A DNA stretch of 64,000 nucleotides, taken from NCBI GenBank assembly GCA_050185825.1, contig JBFWZA010000012.1, positions 141,278 through 205,277 of the forward strand, given 5' to 3'. The stretch comes from SZUA-309 sp050185825 (GTDB lineage: Bacteria; Pseudomonadota; Gammaproteobacteria; Pseudomonadales; Azotimanducaceae). Positions 18,026 through 27,011 of this stretch are shown piece after piece. The notes beneath the pieces were generated by a model, which was not told the DNA's origin, made no database searches, and saw only the letters and a list, made by a program, of their open reading frames with translations. The translations under genes were made by a program, and so were the position numbers. Position 1 is the stretch's first letter, and each line of letters starts with the position of its first letter.

Positions 18026-18883
18026 ATGAAACCGATCAGGGCCATACTCGCGGCGGTGGGCGTCATGGTGCTGTCGCTGTCTGCCTGGGCGGGTACGCTC
18101 GACGACATCCGGCAGACCGGCGAGCTCAAGCTTGCCTACCGGCTGGAAGTGCCCCCGTTCTCGTCCAAGGCGCCGGAGGCCCTGGCGCCGGAAGGCTTCA
18201 CCATCGATCTCTGCCGCATCATTGCCAAGGACATCCAGGCGCACCTGGGACTGGAGACGCTGAAGGTCACGTGGGTGCCGGTGACGGCCGAAGATCGGAT
18301 CCAGGCCGTTGCCGACGGCCGGGCGCACCTGGAGTGCGGCGCCACGTCCGTGACCCTTTCCCGGATGGCGCAGGTGGATTTCTCCAACCTCTTCTACCTC
18401 ACGGGCGCGAGCCTGATGATTCTGAATTCGAGCGACATTCACACCATCGACGATCTCGGCAACCGGCGGGTATCCGTGGTCGGCGGCACCACCACCGAGA
18501 AGGTGCTGAAGGCCGAGCTCAAGAAGCGCGGCATCAAGGCGCGGGTGGTGCGGGTGCCGAACCACGCCGAGGGGCTCAAGCGCCTGGTCAACAAGAACAC
18601 GGAGGCCCACGCCGGCGATCAGGCAACACTCTTCGGCATCGGCTTTCTGTCCAGGGGCGAGCAGCGGCTGGTGATCACCGAGGACATGCTGTCATTCGAG
18701 CCGCTGGCGCTGCCGCTGCCGAGAAACGACGCCGACTTCCGGCTGGTGGTGAACACCTCGCTGTCCAACCTCTACCAGCGCGGTGACGTCGGCAGAGCCT
18801 GGGAGCGGCACTTCGGCGTGCACGGCGTGAAGCCGACCCAGCTGCTGCTGATGCTCTACCGCCTGAACTCCTTTTCCGACTGA
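18026..18883 (+). CDS. Periplasmic amino-acid-binding protein (SBP family 3), orphan
   Basis: 285 residues. ATG 18026 has a strong SD AAGGAGGT. Signal peptide about 1-23 (SLSAWAG). The family 3 binding-protein fold is visible in TLDDIRQTGELKLAYR, EGFTIDLCRIIA, the ECGATSVTLSRM segment and the hinge VSVVGGTTTEKVL. This resembles GltI-type Glu/Asp binding proteins. No ABC permease or ATPase lies nearby, so it either works with a distant transporter or serves as a receptor. It lies between the SLC13 transporter and a nitroreductase, all on plus. Confidence 0.87.
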   Translation: MKPIRAILAAVGVMVLSLSAWAGTLDDIRQTGELKLAYRLEVPPFSSKAPEALAPEGFTIDLCRIIAKDIQAHLGLETLKVTWVPVTAEDRIQAVADGRAHLECGATSVTLSRMAQVDFSNLFYLTGASLMILNSSDIHTIDDLGNRRVSVVGGTTTEKVLKAELKKRGIKARVVRVPNHAEGLKRLVNKNTEAHAGDQATLFGIGFLSRGEQRLVITEDMLSFEPLALPLPRNDADFRLVVNTSLSNLYQRGDVGRAWERHFGVHGVKPTQLLLMLYRLNSFSD

Positions 18884-18904
18884 CCGATTCCTGGGGAGAC
18901 TGCA

Positions 18905-19537
18905 ATGAGTGAGGAAATGGGCCTCTTCGAGGCCATGTACAACTGTCGCGCCATGCGCAAGCTCGACACGAAAGAAGTGCCGGAGGCGCTGCTCGTGAAG
19001 CTCATCGATGCGGCGAATCAGGCGCCATCCGGCTCCAACCTGCAGAACGGGCGCTGGATCGTGGTTCGCGACCCCGCGGTGAAGAAGAAGCTGGCTGATC
19101 TCAACCGCGCCGGGGTGGAGGCCTACGTCGGACCGCAGAGCGGACGCGCCGGCAGCCTGCCCCATCAGAGCGAGGCGAAACGCCAGCGAATGCTCGATGC
19201 GGTGCTCTGGCAGATGGAGCACATGCATGAGATACCGGCGCTGGTCATCGCCTGTCTGGACTTCGGCCAGAAGGTGGATGCGGCCACCGCGGCCCACGGC
19301 GGCGGCTCCATCTGGCCGGGCGTTCAGAACCTGCTGCTGGCGGCCCGGGCGCTCGGCCTCGGTGCCGCGCCGACGACGCTGGCACTCGGCGATCGGGCTG
19401 CGGTGGCGGCAGCGCTGAACCTGCCGGACAGCATGGTGGCGTACTGCCTCATTCCCGTAGGTTACCCACTCGGCAGGTTCGGCCCGGTGACCCGTAAACC
19501 CGTCGACGAGATCCTGCGCTGGGACCGCTGGTCCTGA
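18905..19537 (+). CDS. Nitroreductase-family FMN oxidoreductase
   Basis: 210 residues, SD GGGGAG. FMN-binding motifs of the family: MYNCRAMRKLDTKEVP at the N-terminus (Arg contacts), ANQAPSGSNLQNGRWIVV and GGGSIWPGVQNLLLAARALGLG. Reduces nitro groups, quinones or related compounds with NAD(P)H; the substrate is unknown. It is 21 bp after the binding-protein gene and probably co-transcribed. Confidence 0.9.
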   Translation: MSEEMGLFEAMYNCRAMRKLDTKEVPEALLVKLIDAANQAPSGSNLQNGRWIVVRDPAVKKKLADLNRAGVEAYVGPQSGRAGSLPHQSEAKRQRMLDAVLWQMEHMHEIPALVIACLDFGQKVDAATAAHGGGSIWPGVQNLLLAARALGLGAAPTTLALGDRAAVAAALNLPDSMVAYCLIPVGYPLGRFGPVTRKPVDEILRWDRWS

Positions 19538-19653
19538 CATCCCGGGGAATTACGAGACCTGGTTAACAGCCCGCGCTCTGCTTTCTGTCGGGGCGCTAAG
19601 GATTTCTCTAGAGTGCCCGATCTTTTAGGACGAATGCACTCGCGAGGATTGCC

Positions 19654-21996
19654 ATGCGCCTGGAAACCGGACTCCGCCCCCTGTCGCTCGTTGTCGCCGC
19701 CTGCCTGGCCGCGCCGCTCGGCGCGGAAACCGGCTACCTCGAGGAAATCGTGGTGACGGCCCAGCACCGTCCGGAGACGGCGCTGGAGGTGCCGATCAGC
19801 ATGGCGGTGTTCGGTGAGGATGTCATCGACGAGCTCGCCATCGACTCGAGCGCCGACGTTGCCGGATTCACCCCGGGCTTCACGGTCAGCAACGCCGGGG
19901 GCGCCGGTGTCCCCGTATACACGCTCCGCGGTGTCGGCTTCGACGATCATCAGCCCAACAGCAGCGCCACGGTCGGCATCTACGAAGATCAGGTGGCGGT
20001 GCCCTATCCGGTGATGACGACGGGGCTCAAGCACGATCTGGAACGCATCGAGGTGCTCAAAGGGCCGCAGGGCGACCTCTACGGCCGCAACACCACGGGG
20101 GGTGCGGTGAACCTGGTGAGCCGCCGGCCCACCGACCGCCCGGGCATGGGCGTCAGCCTCGGTGCCGGCAACTACGAGACGCTGGATCTCAAAGGCTTCG
20201 TGAGCGGCCCCATCGGCGAGCGGGTGAATGGCCGCCTGGCCGCCGCCGGCCGCCAGCGCAACGAAGGCTGGCAGGAAAACGAGCTCACCGGCGACGTGGC
20301 GGGCCGCTACGACGAGTACAGCGTTCGCGGCCTGCTGGCGTTCGCGCCGGCGGAGTCGGTGGACGTGCTCCTGACGCTGCACACCGAGCGCTTCGACGGC
20401 GAGCCGCAGACGCCGCAATCCACCGTGGTGCTGCCCGCATCCAACCAGCAGGCGGCGTTTCTGAACGGCTTGGGCTTCTATCCGCTGGCGAGCCTCGACC
20501 CGCTCATGGTGAGCGAGGCGAGTGACACCTCCGCCGCGCGCTGGGATCGGGATCCCGAGCAGACTGCGCGTCGAACCGGCGGCTCTCTGATCGTGGACTG
20601 GCGGTTCGCGGGGATGACGCTGACCTCCGTGACCGGTTACGACGATTTCGACCGGCAGATCGACCTGGACTGGGACGGCACGCCGGCACGGCTTCTGGAA
20701 GTGGACGCGGACACGGGCATCGAGAGCTGGAGCCAGGAGCTCCGGCTCGCCTCCGCGGACGACCAGCCGCTCACCTGGCTCGCCGGACTGTACTACTCCA
20801 GCGACCGGGTGGACGACGTCAGCAACTACGACGACTCCGAATCCCCCACCGTCGGCTTCACCTTCGGCAGCCGTTCGACCCAGAAGACGGAGTCCGCTGC
20901 CGTGTTCGGCAATGCCCGCTGGCAGCTCGCCCCCGAGTGGCGGCTGAACGTCGGCGGCCGCTACACCCGCGAAGACCGTTCCATCGAGAACTGCACCACG
21001 GACACGGGTGACGGCTCTGCGGTGACCGCGCTGCTCACCTTCCAGGCGCTCGGCATGTTCACGCTCACCAATCCGGAAGCGCTCGTGCCCGGCGGCTGCG
21101 TGCATCTCGCCGGCACCGGCACGAGCAGCAACCCGCCGGCACCCGACGTGATGATCCCCGGCGTTCACGAGGACGACATCGACACCGGCCGCGCTACCGG
21201 CCGGATCGGTCTGGACTGGCTGCCCGCCGAAGACTGGCTCGTGTACGGCAGCCTGGCCGGCGGCTTCAAGTCCGGGGGCTACAACACCTTTTCCGCCCTG
21301 GTGGTGGATCAGTTCGAGCCCTACGACGAGGAAACCCTCGCCGCCGTCGAGGTGGGCGTGAAAGGACGGCTCTTCGAGAAGCGCCTTGGCGTCACGGCGG
21401 CCGCGTTCCACTACGACTACCAGGACAAGCAGGTGTCCACGTTCATTCCCGATCAGCTCGGCATCTTCCCCGGGCTGGTGGGCATCCAGAACGTGCCGGA
21501 GTCGCGCATCACGGGCGTCGAGATCGGCGCCGACTGGCTGCTGACGGAGAGCCTCACCGTCGCGGTGAGCGCGAGTTTCCTCGACACCGAGATCCGTGAC
21601 TACGACGCTGCCTTCGACGTCTTCAACCAGACCGTGTTCGATGCCAGGGGCCAGCCCCTGCCGAATGCGCCGGAGGCGTCCTACCAGCTCGCGAGCAGCT
21701 ACGAGCGGCCGCTACCCGGGGCCATGCTGATGCGCGTTTCGCTCGCCTACACCTACCAGAGCGAGACTTACTCGCAGATCTCCGCCATCGAGCCGTTCGA
21801 GGTGGATGCCTACGGGCTCCTCGATGCGCGCCTGACCCTGGCGGCGGCGAGCGGGAAATGGTCCGTGTCGCTGTGGGGTGCGAACCTGGCGGACGAGGCG
21901 TACTGGTACGCCAACGCGCTGGCTCAGGACAACATCGTCCGCTACACGGGCCTGCCCCGAACCTACGGGCTGGTGTTCGACTACACGCTGAACTGA
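19654..21996 (+). CDS. TonB-dependent outer-membrane receptor
   Basis: 780 residues. A signal peptide (about 1-24) is followed by a plug domain opening with EEIVVTAQHRPETALEVPIS (TonB-box region), plug motifs VYTLRGVGFDDH, IEVLKGPQGDLYGRNTTGG, and a 22-strand-type barrel. It ends at LPRTYGLVFDYTLN. The VTAQ-R-x-E box and GAVN segment are typical of receptors that import large nutrients in marine gammaproteobacteria. The ligand is unknown. A 116-bp untranslated gap precedes it, so it probably has its own promoter. Confidence 0.92.
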   Translation: MRLETGLRPLSLVVAACLAAPLGAETGYLEEIVVTAQHRPETALEVPISMAVFGEDVIDELAIDSSADVAGFTPGFTVSNAGGAGVPVYTLRGVGFDDHQPNSSATVGIYEDQVAVPYPVMTTGLKHDLERIEVLKGPQGDLYGRNTTGGAVNLVSRRPTDRPGMGVSLGAGNYETLDLKGFVSGPIGERVNGRLAAAGRQRNEGWQENELTGDVAGRYDEYSVRGLLAFAPAESVDVLLTLHTERFDGEPQTPQSTVVLPASNQQAAFLNGLGFYPLASLDPLMVSEASDTSAARWDRDPEQTARRTGGSLIVDWRFAGMTLTSVTGYDDFDRQIDLDWDGTPARLLEVDADTGIESWSQELRLASADDQPLTWLAGLYYSSDRVDDVSNYDDSESPTVGFTFGSRSTQKTESAAVFGNARWQLAPEWRLNVGGRYTREDRSIENCTTDTGDGSAVTALLTFQALGMFTLTNPEALVPGGCVHLAGTGTSSNPPAPDVMIPGVHEDDIDTGRATGRIGLDWLPAEDWLVYGSLAGGFKSGGYNTFSALVVDQFEPYDEETLAAVEVGVKGRLFEKRLGVTAAAFHYDYQDKQVSTFIPDQLGIFPGLVGIQNVPESRITGVEIGADWLLTESLTVAVSASFLDTEIRDYDAAFDVFNQTVFDARGQPLPNAPEASYQLASSYERPLPGAMLMRVSLAYTYQSETYSQISAIEPFEVDAYGLLDARLTLAAASGKWSVSLWGANLADEAYWYANALAQDNIVRYTGLPRTYGLVFDYTLN

Positions 21997-21999
21997 TCC

Positions 22000-22016
22000 G
22001 CACCCGGCACGGGTGC
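22000..22016. terminator. Possible bidirectional hairpin between convergent genes
   Basis: GCACCC and GGGTGC flank GGCAC between the TonB receptor stop and the MBL-fold gene stop. A stem of 6 bp without a T-run; it may end both transcripts but is weak as an intrinsic terminator. Confidence 0.35.
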
Positions 22017-22036
22017 GCGCACCCGCAGGCCGGGAA

Positions 22037-23059
22037 TCAGGGCTCGATCAGGCGAACGCGCTCGCTGCCGGTGGGCAGCTCGAAGACCATGCGGTCCGTC
22101 GTGATCACCGTGCCGGACGGCAGGTCACGCCGGAAGATCTTCTCCATGAGGAAGTTCCTGGGCGGCGGCACCAGGTGGTAGACCGCCAGCGTCCCGACGC
22201 CGGCCGACTCCGCGAGCTCGCCGAGGCTGGCCGTCGAGGCGTGATAGTCCTGGATATCGCTCAGGATGCGCGCCTGCCGATCCCGGCCTGCCGCCGCCGA
22301 GGCCCGCTCGAGTGCGGTGACGATGGGCAGCGACAGGGCGTCGTGCAGCAGCAGGTCCGCCCCCCGGGCCGCCTCGACGAGCGAGCCCGTCGCGATGCTG
22401 TCGCCGCTGATCACCACGGAACGTCCCCGGTAGTCGAACCGATAGCCGACCGCTGGTGCCACCGGCGCGTGGTCCACCGGGAACGCCGCGATGACGAGCT
22501 CCGCGTCGTCCAGGATCACCCCGGGCTCGATGGTCCGCGGGCGTAATACGTGCAGGGCGGGGGGCAGCAGGTCGGCCCCGTGGTGCGCCACCCGATAGCC
22601 GCGATCCAGCGTGTAGAGGGCGTTGGTCGCCGCCACGATCTGCTCCACACCTGCCGGCCCGATGACGTCGAGCGGCGCGGGACGTCCCGCTACCCAGGAA
22701 TTCAGATTGATGTCACCGAGCGCGCTGACGTGGTCGGAGTGAAAGTGGGTCAGCAGGACGGCTTCCAGCCGATCCAGGGAAGCAGCCGCCAGATTCGCCG
22801 CCGAACCGGCACCCGCATCCACGACGAACAGCCGCCCGCCGGCTTCCACAGCCACACAGGCCTGGGCGCGGTCCGGCGCCGGCAGCGGCGAGGACGTTCC
22901 GCAGAGCAGAACCCGCAGCCCGTCGAATGGCGCGGCCGGCGGTGTCACCGCCAGGCGGACCATGCGCTCGAGCAGAAAATCCTGTCCGGTGCGGGTGCCC
23001 GTGGCGATGAAGTAGATCGCGCCGAGGATCAGCGCGAGCATCAGGACAAATCTGAGCAC
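22037..23059 (-). CDS. MBL-fold metallohydrolase, membrane-anchored
   Basis: 340 residues from GTG 23059, chosen because GGGAGAG lies just ahead; ATG 23104 would add 15 residues but has no SD. An N-terminal transmembrane anchor (LRFVLMLALILGAIYFIA) precedes a metallo-beta-lactamase fold: DAGAGSAAN, the metal motif THFHSDH (about 104-110), later His and Asp ligands in PVDHAP and ISGDS. This is closest in style to RNase Z/arylsulfatase-like MBL enzymes. The anchor suggests periplasmic action on a small molecule; the substrate is unknown. It follows the amidotransferase-like gene on the same strand (about 69 bp). Confidence 0.85.
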   Translation of the reverse strand: MLRFVLMLALILGAIYFIATGTRTGQDFLLERMVRLAVTPPAAPFDGLRVLLCGTSSPLPAPDRAQACVAVEAGGRLFVVDAGAGSAANLAAASLDRLEAVLLTHFHSDHVSALGDINLNSWVAGRPAPLDVIGPAGVEQIVAATNALYTLDRGYRVAHHGADLLPPALHVLRPRTIEPGVILDDAELVIAAFPVDHAPVAPAVGYRFDYRGRSVVISGDSIATGSLVEAARGADLLLHDALSLPIVTALERASAAAGRDRQARILSDIQDYHASTASLGELAESAGVGTLAVYHLVPPPRNFLMEKIFRRDLPSGTVITTDRMVFELPTGSERVRLIEP

Positions 23060-23128
23060 GATGCTCTCCCGTTCCCCTGAACCGATGGCTTCGGATCTTA
23101 TCATCGGGGCGTTATGGCCGGGGGAGGT

Positions 23129-24502
23129 TCACTCCTGCATGCCGTGATAGAGCAGCCGCACCAGCATGCGTACACCGTCGTTGTCCTTCAGCTCCGAGTA
23201 GCGCGGACCAGGTCGCCGGCCGATGTCGCGGATGTCGGCCATGAGCTCGGGGTGGAACTGACAGGTGAACGAACGGCGGATGGTGTGGGTTTCCCAGTCC
23301 TTGTAGTAGATGCAGGTGGTACCCACCTCCGTCATCACGTTGCCGTCCACCCGGGTCTGCGACAGGATCTCCACCGCGTAGGGCAGGGCCAGCAGCCAGG
23401 ACAGCTCGCTCACGGCAAGCTCGTGGCGCATGGGGACGACGGTGTCGTGGAGGGTCTTGAAGGCCCAGTTGGCAAACAGCGCAGCCTCCTCGTTCACCTC
23501 GTCGCCGTGGAACATCTCGATGGACAGCTCCCGTTCCAGCGCGATCAGCGTGTCGATCACGCCATCGAGCTCGTCCGCGATCAGGGCGTGGGTGTCGTGC
23601 AGCGCCGGCGGTACGTGATCCGCCGTCCCTGCGCGCCGGCGGTAGGGCAGCAGGCGGCGGGTGCCGATCTCGAAGGCCTCGTTTCTGGCCACCGCGAAGC
23701 GCGTGTCGTGCCAGCCGGTGGCGATGGTCTCCCCCAGCTTGCGAACGCTCAGCGTCTCGCCGGTTTCCTGAATCCGGATCGCCACCCGCTTCAGGGTGGC
23801 CAGGGCGTGTCCGGTGGGGTCCAGGGGCAGGCGCTCGACGTTCTGGATGCTGCGCACCGCGCGTTTGATGAGCCGTATCTGCGCCGCGGCGGCGAGCTGG
23901 TGTCCGAGGCAGATGAAGATCACCGGCGCGCTGCCGGCGAAGCGGCGCAGCAGGAGCTGCTCCACGAGGCCGAGAATGTCCTCGAGGCTGGTGTTGCTGC
24001 CGTCGAAGGTCGCCGGATCGTGCACGGACGGGTCGCCGCCCTGGAAGACGATGGCCATGCCGGCGCTGAGCACGTTGGCCAGCCGGTCCGGATTGGCGAT
24101 GCCGCTCTGCCAGAGCGGGTAGAGGATCGAATCAGCGTCGGCCACCTGCTGGAGAATGTACGCCACGTTCTTGGATGCACGCACCTTCTCGCCGTAGAGA
24201 TTGACGCCGACGTCGGGCCAGGGCTCCAGGATGGACACGCTCTGGCGGAAAATCTCCGGCAGCTCGAGCAGTGCTGCGAGCTCGGTGCGGCTGGCGATGA
24301 TCTTCTCGAGCGGCGGCGCGGCGCCCCACTCGAAGCTCGCCGTGTGCACCAGCTCGTCGCGGCCGGGAAACGGCGTCGGGGAGTGGCGGTCCTTCAGGAA
24401 GTAGCCGAGCAGCGCGTGCACGGATTGCATGGAGGAAGCATGCTGGCCGAGGATACCGGGCGTCGTCCGCCAGCCGCGCTGGTCTCTCACCCGAATCTGC
24501 AT
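23129..24502 (-). CDS. Large protein with class I glutamine amidotransferase-like motifs
   Basis: 457 residues from ATG 24502 (SD GGGGAGC). The nucleophile elbow FICLGHQLAAAA places a Cys at 198, and CQFHPEL gives the His and Glu of a class I amidotransferase triad at 417 and 419; VFQGGDPSV (about 152-160) resembles the oxyanion loop. Ordinary class I domains are near 190 residues with about 80 between Cys and His. Here the spacing is about 219, so a large helical insert sits inside the domain. There is no signal peptide and no known synthetase partner. The divergent neighbour is a PhyH-type dioxygenase. I do not recognise a characterised member; the function is unassigned. Confidence 0.75.
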   Translation of the reverse strand: MQIRVRDQRGWRTTPGILGQHASSMQSVHALLGYFLKDRHSPTPFPGRDELVHTASFEWGAAPPLEKIIASRTELAALLELPEIFRQSVSILEPWPDVGVNLYGEKVRASKNVAYILQQVADADSILYPLWQSGIANPDRLANVLSAGMAIVFQGGDPSVHDPATFDGSNTSLEDILGLVEQLLLRRFAGSAPVIFICLGHQLAAAAQIRLIKRAVRSIQNVERLPLDPTGHALATLKRVAIRIQETGETLSVRKLGETIATGWHDTRFAVARNEAFEIGTRRLLPYRRRAGTADHVPPALHDTHALIADELDGVIDTLIALERELSIEMFHGDEVNEEAALFANWAFKTLHDTVVPMRHELAVSELSWLLALPYAVEILSQTRVDGNVMTEVGTTCIYYKDWETHTIRRSFTCQFHPELMADIRDIGRRPGPRYSELKDNDGVRMLVRLLYHGMQE

Positions 24503-24728
24503 GCACCGCTCCCCTGTCGTGATGGGGTGTGGCGTGCAAGGAGTGCGCCACGGTGCGGCCGCGGATTTCCAGCCCTCGCCGACCCGCGGCGCACGATTCC
24601 GGTGCACAACCGCGGGTGTGAGCGGAAATCGTGCGTCACCGCGCTCGAAATCAGTGCCGGTGGCGCGGCCTGGCGCGCCTGGCCGGTTGGTGCTTAGATG
24701 CCTGCAACGCGTCTGCATCCGTGCTGCC

Positions 24729-25718
24729 ATGGTCGATCATCGGTCGCTGCCTCAGTTCTCACCGCAGGACAACGAGTCGGGGGATGGGTCTCTCGCCGCG
24801 CAGGGCTTCGGACGTCTCGCCCGCGAGTCGCCGCCTGCCTTCGGCGTGCAGCACATCGACGACGCCTACGATTTCTTTGCCGCCAATGGCTACGTCGTGC
24901 TGTCCGGGTGCCTCACTGCCGCGGAACTCCGCTTTCTGAACGACTTCTGCGACCGCACCCAGGCGGCGGTCCCGGAACGCTGGGGCCTCGGTGCCCGCCG
25001 CAAGCCGCACCACAGGAATCAGGGGCTGATCTACTCCCAACCACTGCTCGACCATCCCGAGCTCGACCCCTTCGTCCGCCACCCGGCTTCGTCTGCGCTG
25101 GTCGCCAGGATTCTCGGGGGGTGGGAACACGTGCGGTTTGCCGAGCTGAATTTCCGGGAGACGCCGGAGAATGCGGGCCCGGGCGCCATGAACTTCCATC
25201 ACGACGCGGTGGTCCGCGACCGGCTCCTCCGCGAGCCCTATCTGCCCTGCGACTGGCTGTGTGCCATCCACTACCTCACGGACGTGGGTCCCGAGGCGCC
25301 GGCCTTCTGCGTGGTGCCGGGCAGCGGCCGCTTCGAGACCCTGCAGGCGGCCTTCGACGCGCTGGGCGACGATTACCGGGAGGTGCCGCTGCGCGGGCCG
25401 GCCGGCACCTGCATCCTCTACGACACGGCCACCTTCCATACCCGGCTGGACGGCGATGGCCGGCAGCGGCGGCGGACGTGGCATCAGTACTACGGCCGGG
25501 GCGGCTGGCTGGCCAGCAGCCTGCCGACCACGAGTCGATACGTACGGCCGCCGTCACCGGCGCTCACGGACTGGAATCTCTTCCCCGAGCGGCTTGCGCT
25601 GCATGCCGACCCGGACGTCCGCCGGTACTTCAGCCACTGGAACACGGCGATGTGCGAGTGGGTGGCGTCGGGATTCGACCCGGCGCTGCGCCGGGCGATG
25701 CCCCGGGGTGAGCAATAG
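24729..25718 (+). CDS. Phytanoyl-CoA dioxygenase (PhyH)-family 2OG-Fe(II) oxygenase
   Basis: 329 residues from ATG 24729 (no clear SD). The Fe(II) triad fits H157-x-D159 in NFHHDAVV and His237 in TATFHTRL, with an Arg at about 247 for 2-oxoglutarate. DDAYDFFAANGYVVLSGCL is the usual start of the fold. It would hydroxylate a small molecule using 2-oxoglutarate and oxygen. It is divergent from the amidotransferase-like gene with 226 bp between, in which I see no other feature. The substrate is unknown. Confidence 0.85.
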   Translation: MVDHRSLPQFSPQDNESGDGSLAAQGFGRLARESPPAFGVQHIDDAYDFFAANGYVVLSGCLTAAELRFLNDFCDRTQAAVPERWGLGARRKPHHRNQGLIYSQPLLDHPELDPFVRHPASSALVARILGGWEHVRFAELNFRETPENAGPGAMNFHHDAVVRDRLLREPYLPCDWLCAIHYLTDVGPEAPAFCVVPGSGRFETLQAAFDALGDDYREVPLRGPAGTCILYDTATFHTRLDGDGRQRRRTWHQYYGRGGWLASSLPTTSRYVRPPSPALTDWNLFPERLALHADPDVRRYFSHWNTAMCEWVASGFDPALRRAMPRGEQ

Positions 25719-25775
25719 GCGGTCCCGACCGCGACGGACGGGTCGTGTTCCGGCTGGAGTCAGAACGCCGGGGCG

Positions 25776-25985
25776 TCAGGACAGGTAGTCGATCTCGTCG
25801 CGCATGCGGCGGTTTTCGCCCCACTCCTCCAGCCGGTGGCGGACGTGCAGCTTCTGCTTGCGCAGTCGGGTCTGCTCCTGGGCCCGGAAGTGCTGGGTGC
25901 GCTCCAGGCGCTCCAGCTGGGCGGCCAGTTCCGGCGACAGGTCGTCTGTGTCGAAATCGTCGTAGTCGTCGTTCATCCTGCTCAT
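25776..25985 (-). CDS. Small charged conserved protein (PA3496-like)
   Basis: 69 residues, acidic N-terminus (DDYDDFDTDDLS) and a basic/acidic helical C-terminus (RLEEWGENRRMRDEIDYL) that resembles the PA3496 type of small proteins of unknown function. Start ATG 25985; ATG 25976 is equally possible, neither with a good SD. A small inverted repeat, CGGGC-GTTT-GCCCG at 25997-26010, sits in the leader. Confidence 0.55.
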   Translation of the reverse strand: MSRMNDDYDDFDTDDLSPELAAQLERLERTQHFRAQEQTRLRKQKLHVRHRLEEWGENRRMRDEIDYLS

Positions 25986-26100
25986 GTCGATCTGATCGGG
26001 CGTTTGCCCGGTGGTCTTCCTTTCAAGGTTCGTGCTCGAAAGCGACGAACAAATCCGATTGTGGGGCGGAAGATTGAAAGATAAAGAAAAATAAAATCAC

Positions 26101-26115
26101 TCTTTTGATAAAAGA
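26101..26115 (+). promoter_or_regulatory. Inverted repeat in AT-rich region upstream of the LysR gene
   Basis: TCTTTT-GAT-AAAAGA, 39 bp before the regulator start, inside about 100 bp of strongly AT-rich DNA (26050-26135) that contrasts with the GC-rich window. LysR-type regulators commonly bind T-N11-A inverted repeats near their own promoter, so autoregulation is plausible. Confidence 0.4.
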
Positions 26116-26153
26116 TATTTGTTAAAAAGGCGCGAGCCGGTTCTAATCCGGTG

Positions 26154-26996
26154 ATGGACACGGAGCTGCTTCGCACCTTTCTGGAAGTCCGCAAGACCCG
26201 TCACTTCGCCCGGGCGGCGGAGAACCTGTTCGTCACCCAGGCAGCGGTCAGCGCCCGCATCCGTCAGCTCGAGGGTCTGGTCGGCCAGCCGCTGTTCACC
26301 CGTGCCCGCAACAACATTCAGCTCACGGCCGCGGGCCACCAGCTCGTGCCCCACGCGGAGTCGATCCTCTCGGCCTGGGATCGGGCAGTGACGGAGGCGG
26401 CGGCCGGCAGCCGGCCGCTGGTGGTGATGGGCTGCCTGCCGAGCCTGCGCGAGATCTATCTGGACGGCTGGCTGCTGGCCCTGCTCGGTGCCGGCACCGA
26501 CTGGCACCTGGAGATCGAATCCCTGAACACCGCCGAGACCGTCGTCCGGCTGAGAGACGGCTCCCTCGATCTGGGCATGCTCTACGAGCCGCCCCGGGCG
26601 GCCGATCTCTGGGTGGAGGAGCTGACCCGCTTCGAACTGAGGCTGGTCTCCACCCGGCCGGGGCTCTCGCTCGACGGCGGCCTGGACGACTACGTGCAGG
26701 TGGATTGGGGCGCATCACTGACGCGTTTCTACGACCGCCTGCAGGGCATCGTCAGCGCCAGGGTCCGGCTCGACTCGGCCCTGCTCGCCCAGCGGATCCT
26801 GCTGACCCTGGGTGGCACGGCCTATCTGGCGAGTCCCGCCATCGCCGCGCATCTTCAGGCGGGCCGGCTGCACCCGGTGGCCGGTGCGCCGGTGGTGCAG
26901 CGCACCGTCTACCTGGTCGGTGCGGGGACGAGCCGGGACGAACCGGGTGTGGGGGATCTCATCGGCGCGCTGCACGCCCAGGCCGGCACAGGCTAG
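26154..26996 (+). CDS. LysR-family transcriptional regulator, HdfR-like
   Basis: 280 residues; ATG 26154 is preferred to GTG 26151. The N-terminal HTH follows HdfR closely: MDTELLRTFLEVRKTRHFAR, ENLFVTQAAVSARIRQLEG, then FTRARNNIQLTAAG. A LysR substrate domain follows. HdfR controls flagellar and other genes in enterobacteria, but the family is broad. Convergent with the MFS transporter gene. Confidence 0.88.
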   Translation: MDTELLRTFLEVRKTRHFARAAENLFVTQAAVSARIRQLEGLVGQPLFTRARNNIQLTAAGHQLVPHAESILSAWDRAVTEAAAGSRPLVVMGCLPSLREIYLDGWLLALLGAGTDWHLEIESLNTAETVVRLRDGSLDLGMLYEPPRAADLWVEELTRFELRLVSTRPGLSLDGGLDDYVQVDWGASLTRFYDRLQGIVSARVRLDSALLAQRILLTLGGTAYLASPAIAAHLQAGRLHPVAGAPVVQRTVYLVGAGTSRDEPGVGDLIGALHAQAGTG

Positions 26997-27011
26997 AGCG
27001 ATACCGGCGGC

